A stretch of 15,463 nt of DNA from Planctomycetota bacterium (GTDB lineage Bacteria; Planctomycetota; Phycisphaerae; WQYP01), in contig JAJZCU010000006.1 in assembly GCA_021828935.1 (NCBI GenBank), positions 1-15,463 of the forward strand, in the 5' to 3' direction. The notes under the pieces were generated by a model. It ran no database searches. It was not told where the DNA came from and saw nothing but the letters and a program-made list of their open reading frames with translations. Each line of letters starts with the position of its first letter. Positions within the stretch are counted from its first letter, which is position 1. Below are positions 13,478-15,463 of this stretch, piece by piece. The position numbers and the translations under genes were made by a program.

Positions 13478-15463
13478 ATGCCGTCAACGGTCACTTTAGC
13501 CTTGCCAAAACCCGCGAACACAGGCACGCCTGATTTAACCGGCCGTACTTCGCGCCTGCCGTGGTGGGCGCCGGCGCTGGTTTTTCTTTTGGCCCTTGGC
13601 GCCTACGCCAACAGCATTCCCAACCATTTCGCCTATGACGATTATGGCGTGATCGTCATGAATCCCACGGTGCAGCACAACCTTTGGTACGCGGTGTGGA
13701 ACCAGGGCTATTGGCCAAAAAAAAATGGGATGAAGCCGGACATTCTCTTTCGCCCGCTGACCATTCTCACCTACATCATGAACCACGCCACAACGCCGCA
13801 TCTTTTCTGGCCGTACCACCTTGTGAATGTTATTTTATTCGGTCTGGTTGCGGTGTTGGTCGCCATGCTGGCCTGGCGGTTGACGCGGCACGCTGGCGTG
13901 GCCGTGGCGGCGGGACTGATTTTTGCCGTGCATCCCCTGCATACGGAAGTGGTGGCCAATGTTATCGGCCGGGCGGAACTGTTGGCGGCTCTGTGGGCGT
14001 TGTGCGCATTGCTAATTTATCTGCCGCCGGGGGACATGCCGGCCGGCCCCGACCAGCGCCGCGGCTGGTGGCATGGCGTGCTGGTTTCCGCATGCATGGT
14101 GCTGGCGCTATTTTCGAAGGAAACGCCCGCCGGATTGCTCTGCGTATTTCCTATCATTGATATCTGGCGCTGGAGCAACTGGCCCGCGGATGCCCGCATC
14201 AAGTTGCGCCGCTGGCTGTCCGGCCAGGCACTGCGTTATTATTTGCCAATCTGGCTGGGCTTCGGCCTGTACATGCTGTTGCGGCTGCACGCGGTGGGAT
14301 TAATGTCCAACGACCACATGACCAGCCCCGTGGTCAATCCGCTGATGGCGGCCACGATTGGGCAGCGCATCGTCACGCCGTTCATGTTGCTGGGAAAATA
14401 CGTTTATCTGTTCTTTTGGCCGGTGCATTTATCGGCGGATTATTCAGCGCCATCACTGATGCCCACGGCAAATTGGTTGAATCCCATGGTATTATTGGGC
14501 GTGGGCGTGTTTTCCGCAGTGGTGCTGGCGGTGGTAACGTACTGGCGGAAAAACCCGCCGGTGGCCATTCTTTGTGTGCTGCTGGCGTTTAGCTACGGTT
14601 TGGTGGCCAATGTCCTGCGGATCGGCACGATCTTTGGCGAACGATTATTTTTCTGGCCCAGCGTATTTTTAACCATTCTGCTGTGCATTGCGGGAAAAGA
14701 ATTTCTGGCCCATGCGCCCCGGCTCACGCGGCCGCGCGCCATGAAGCTGGCGGGGGCCGCGCTGGCGGCGCTGGTGCTTGGCGCCATGTTGGTGCGAACC
14801 GTGCGGCGCAATCCGGTGTGGCACAATAATATTTCCATCGCATTGGCCACGGCCCAGGACAATCCAAATAGCGCCCGGAATTGCGCCTGGGCCGGCACCG
14901 TGCTGATCGCTAATACCAAAGCGCATTGGATGCATCAGTTTGGCGCCCGCCTGTTGCGCCGTTCCATCCGTTTGTATCCCACGTATTCCGCGCCGTATTG
15001 GACGCTGGCCCATTATGATCTGCAACATCAACGCTTCGGCCCTGGCCTGATCAACCTGGCAACCGCTGCGGCGTACCGGCCGGGCTTTACCTCCACGCGC
15101 TGGCATTTGAACCACGCGGTGGTCGCCCTCATGCGTGCGCCGTTAAAATCGGTGGTCGCCCAGACGAAATCTTATTTGGCAAAGCACCAGCTTTCGGCCC
15201 GGGCCCACTTCGCCTATGGATTCGCGCTGATTGCCGCCAAACGTTTCGCGCCGGCCAAGGCGCAATTTCATGCGGCGCTGCGTCTGCGGCCCATGTATGC
15301 CGAGGCCCTGGCCCAGTTGGGGCTGGTGCAGGCCTCCATGCAGCAATACCGCCGGGCAGTCGCCGATCTACGGTGCTATGTTATGCATGACCCGTACGAC
15401 GGCGAAGCCCGGTGTGCGCTGGCCCACGCGCTCATGCAGTTGAACCCAAAACAGTTTCCCACC
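13478..15463 (+). CDS. TMTC/GT-C-like polytopic membrane protein with C-terminal TPRs (partial, runs off the right edge)
   Basis: From the ATG at 13478 the frame is open for 662 codons to the window edge. GGAGA (13469-13473) is a good ribosome binding site. The N-terminal half is a multi-pass membrane region: first segment at about 31-45, then FAYDD (51-55), FRPL (91-94), FWPYHLVNVILFG (110-122), HPLHTEVV (152-159) with GRAELL (164-169), and later FSKETP. These are the hallmarks of GT-C-like proteins related to TMTC O-mannosyltransferases, where the DD after the first segment is the presumed catalytic site. From about residue 570, helix pairs such as AHFAYGFALIAAKRFAPAKAQFHAAL are TPRs. A likely role is glycosyl transfer from a lipid-linked sugar to exported proteins, but this is inferred from the family. 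A run of nine A lies at 13717-13725 inside the gene. Confidence 0.8.
   Translation, partial: MPSTVTLALPKPANTGTPDLTGRTSRLPWWAPALVFLLALGAYANSIPNHFAYDDYGVIVMNPTVQHNLWYAVWNQGYWPKKNGMKPDILFRPLTILTYIMNHATTPHLFWPYHLVNVILFGLVAVLVAMLAWRLTRHAGVAVAAGLIFAVHPLHTEVVANVIGRAELLAALWALCALLIYLPPGDMPAGPDQRRGWWHGVLVSACMVLALFSKETPAGLLCVFPIIDIWRWSNWPADARIKLRRWLSGQALRYYLPIWLGFGLYMLLRLHAVGLMSNDHMTSPVVNPLMAATIGQRIVTPFMLLGKYVYLFFWPVHLSADYSAPSLMPTANWLNPMVLLGVGVFSAVVLAVVTYWRKNPPVAILCVLLAFSYGLVANVLRIGTIFGERLFFWPSVFLTILLCIAGKEFLAHAPRLTRPRAMKLAGAALAALVLGAMLVRTVRRNPVWHNNISIALATAQDNPNSARNCAWAGTVLIANTKAHWMHQFGARLLRRSIRLYPTYSAPYWTLAHYDLQHQRFGPGLINLATAAAYRPGFTSTRWHLNHAVVALMRAPLKSVVAQTKSYLAKHQLSARAHFAYGFALIAAKRFAPAKAQFHAALRLRPMYAEALAQLGLVQASMQQYRRAVADLRCYVMHDPYDGEARCALAHALMQLNPKQFPT

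Noticed and set aside
12750..13487. 245-codon minus-strand frame antisense to the pilin gene
   Set aside because: The plus strand has an unmistakable prepilin with a good binding site and terminator, so the antisense frame is a by-product.
13684..14160. 158-codon plus-strand frame inside the TMTC-like gene
   Set aside because: It lies in another register of a continuous frame from 13478 that has clear family motifs.

Overview
The window looks like a chromosomal segment from a GC-rich bacterium, most likely a planctomycete (Phycisphaerae-like). The signs are a typical planctomycete-style GspG/pilin-like protein (GFTLVEILIVV class), a degenerate sugar-isomerase-like TIM-barrel protein of a kind I associate with planctomycetes, a TMTC-like membrane protein with TPRs, and intergenic repeats built on GCGGATGACGCGGATGAACG. 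The taxon is an inference; there is no rRNA or other phylogenetic marker here.

Region 1 (1-6212) is an accessory, defence-like block. A very large minus-strand gene (53-4087) encodes one polypeptide with, in order, a NERD nuclease-like domain, a degenerate kinase domain, a second kinase domain with its catalytic residues intact, and a P-loop NTPase domain with a Cys cluster. It resembles the NERD-kinase proteins of phage-defence systems (PglW of BREX type 2, MAD6 of MADS). Its stop codon overlaps the ATG of another minus-strand gene in an ATGA arrangement, and that gene leaves the window after 18 codons, so the operon continues to the left. Divergently, after a 536-bp intergenic region with TGTCAA half-sites and a triple 10-bp repeat, lies a tight two-gene unit on the plus strand: a small HipA-like kinase (4624-5361) and a DUF3037-like protein (5364-6212), two bases apart. 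The whole block may be one kinase-rich defence locus, but only this part can be seen.

Region 2 (6311-9532) looks like ordinary host chromosome. On the minus strand are a biotin-protein ligase (birA), a TIM-barrel isomerase-like protein upstream of it, and a PAP2-family phosphatase. A small plus-strand gene for a predicted disordered protein sits between them, preceded by one copy of a dispersed intergenic repeat.

Region 3 (9621-11261) carries two plus-strand lipoprotein genes behind a good sigma-70-like promoter, then a small basic protein with an excellent ribosome binding site.

Region 4 (11262-12884) is about 1.6 kb without a convincing gene. It is made largely of mosaic repeats: three related copies, one carrying a precise 136-bp internal deletion, and a relative of the block near 8200.

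Region 5 (12885-15463) has a pilin/pseudopilin gene closed by a strong intrinsic terminator, then a long open reading frame for a polytopic TMTC/GT-C-like protein with C-terminal TPRs. That gene runs off the right edge.
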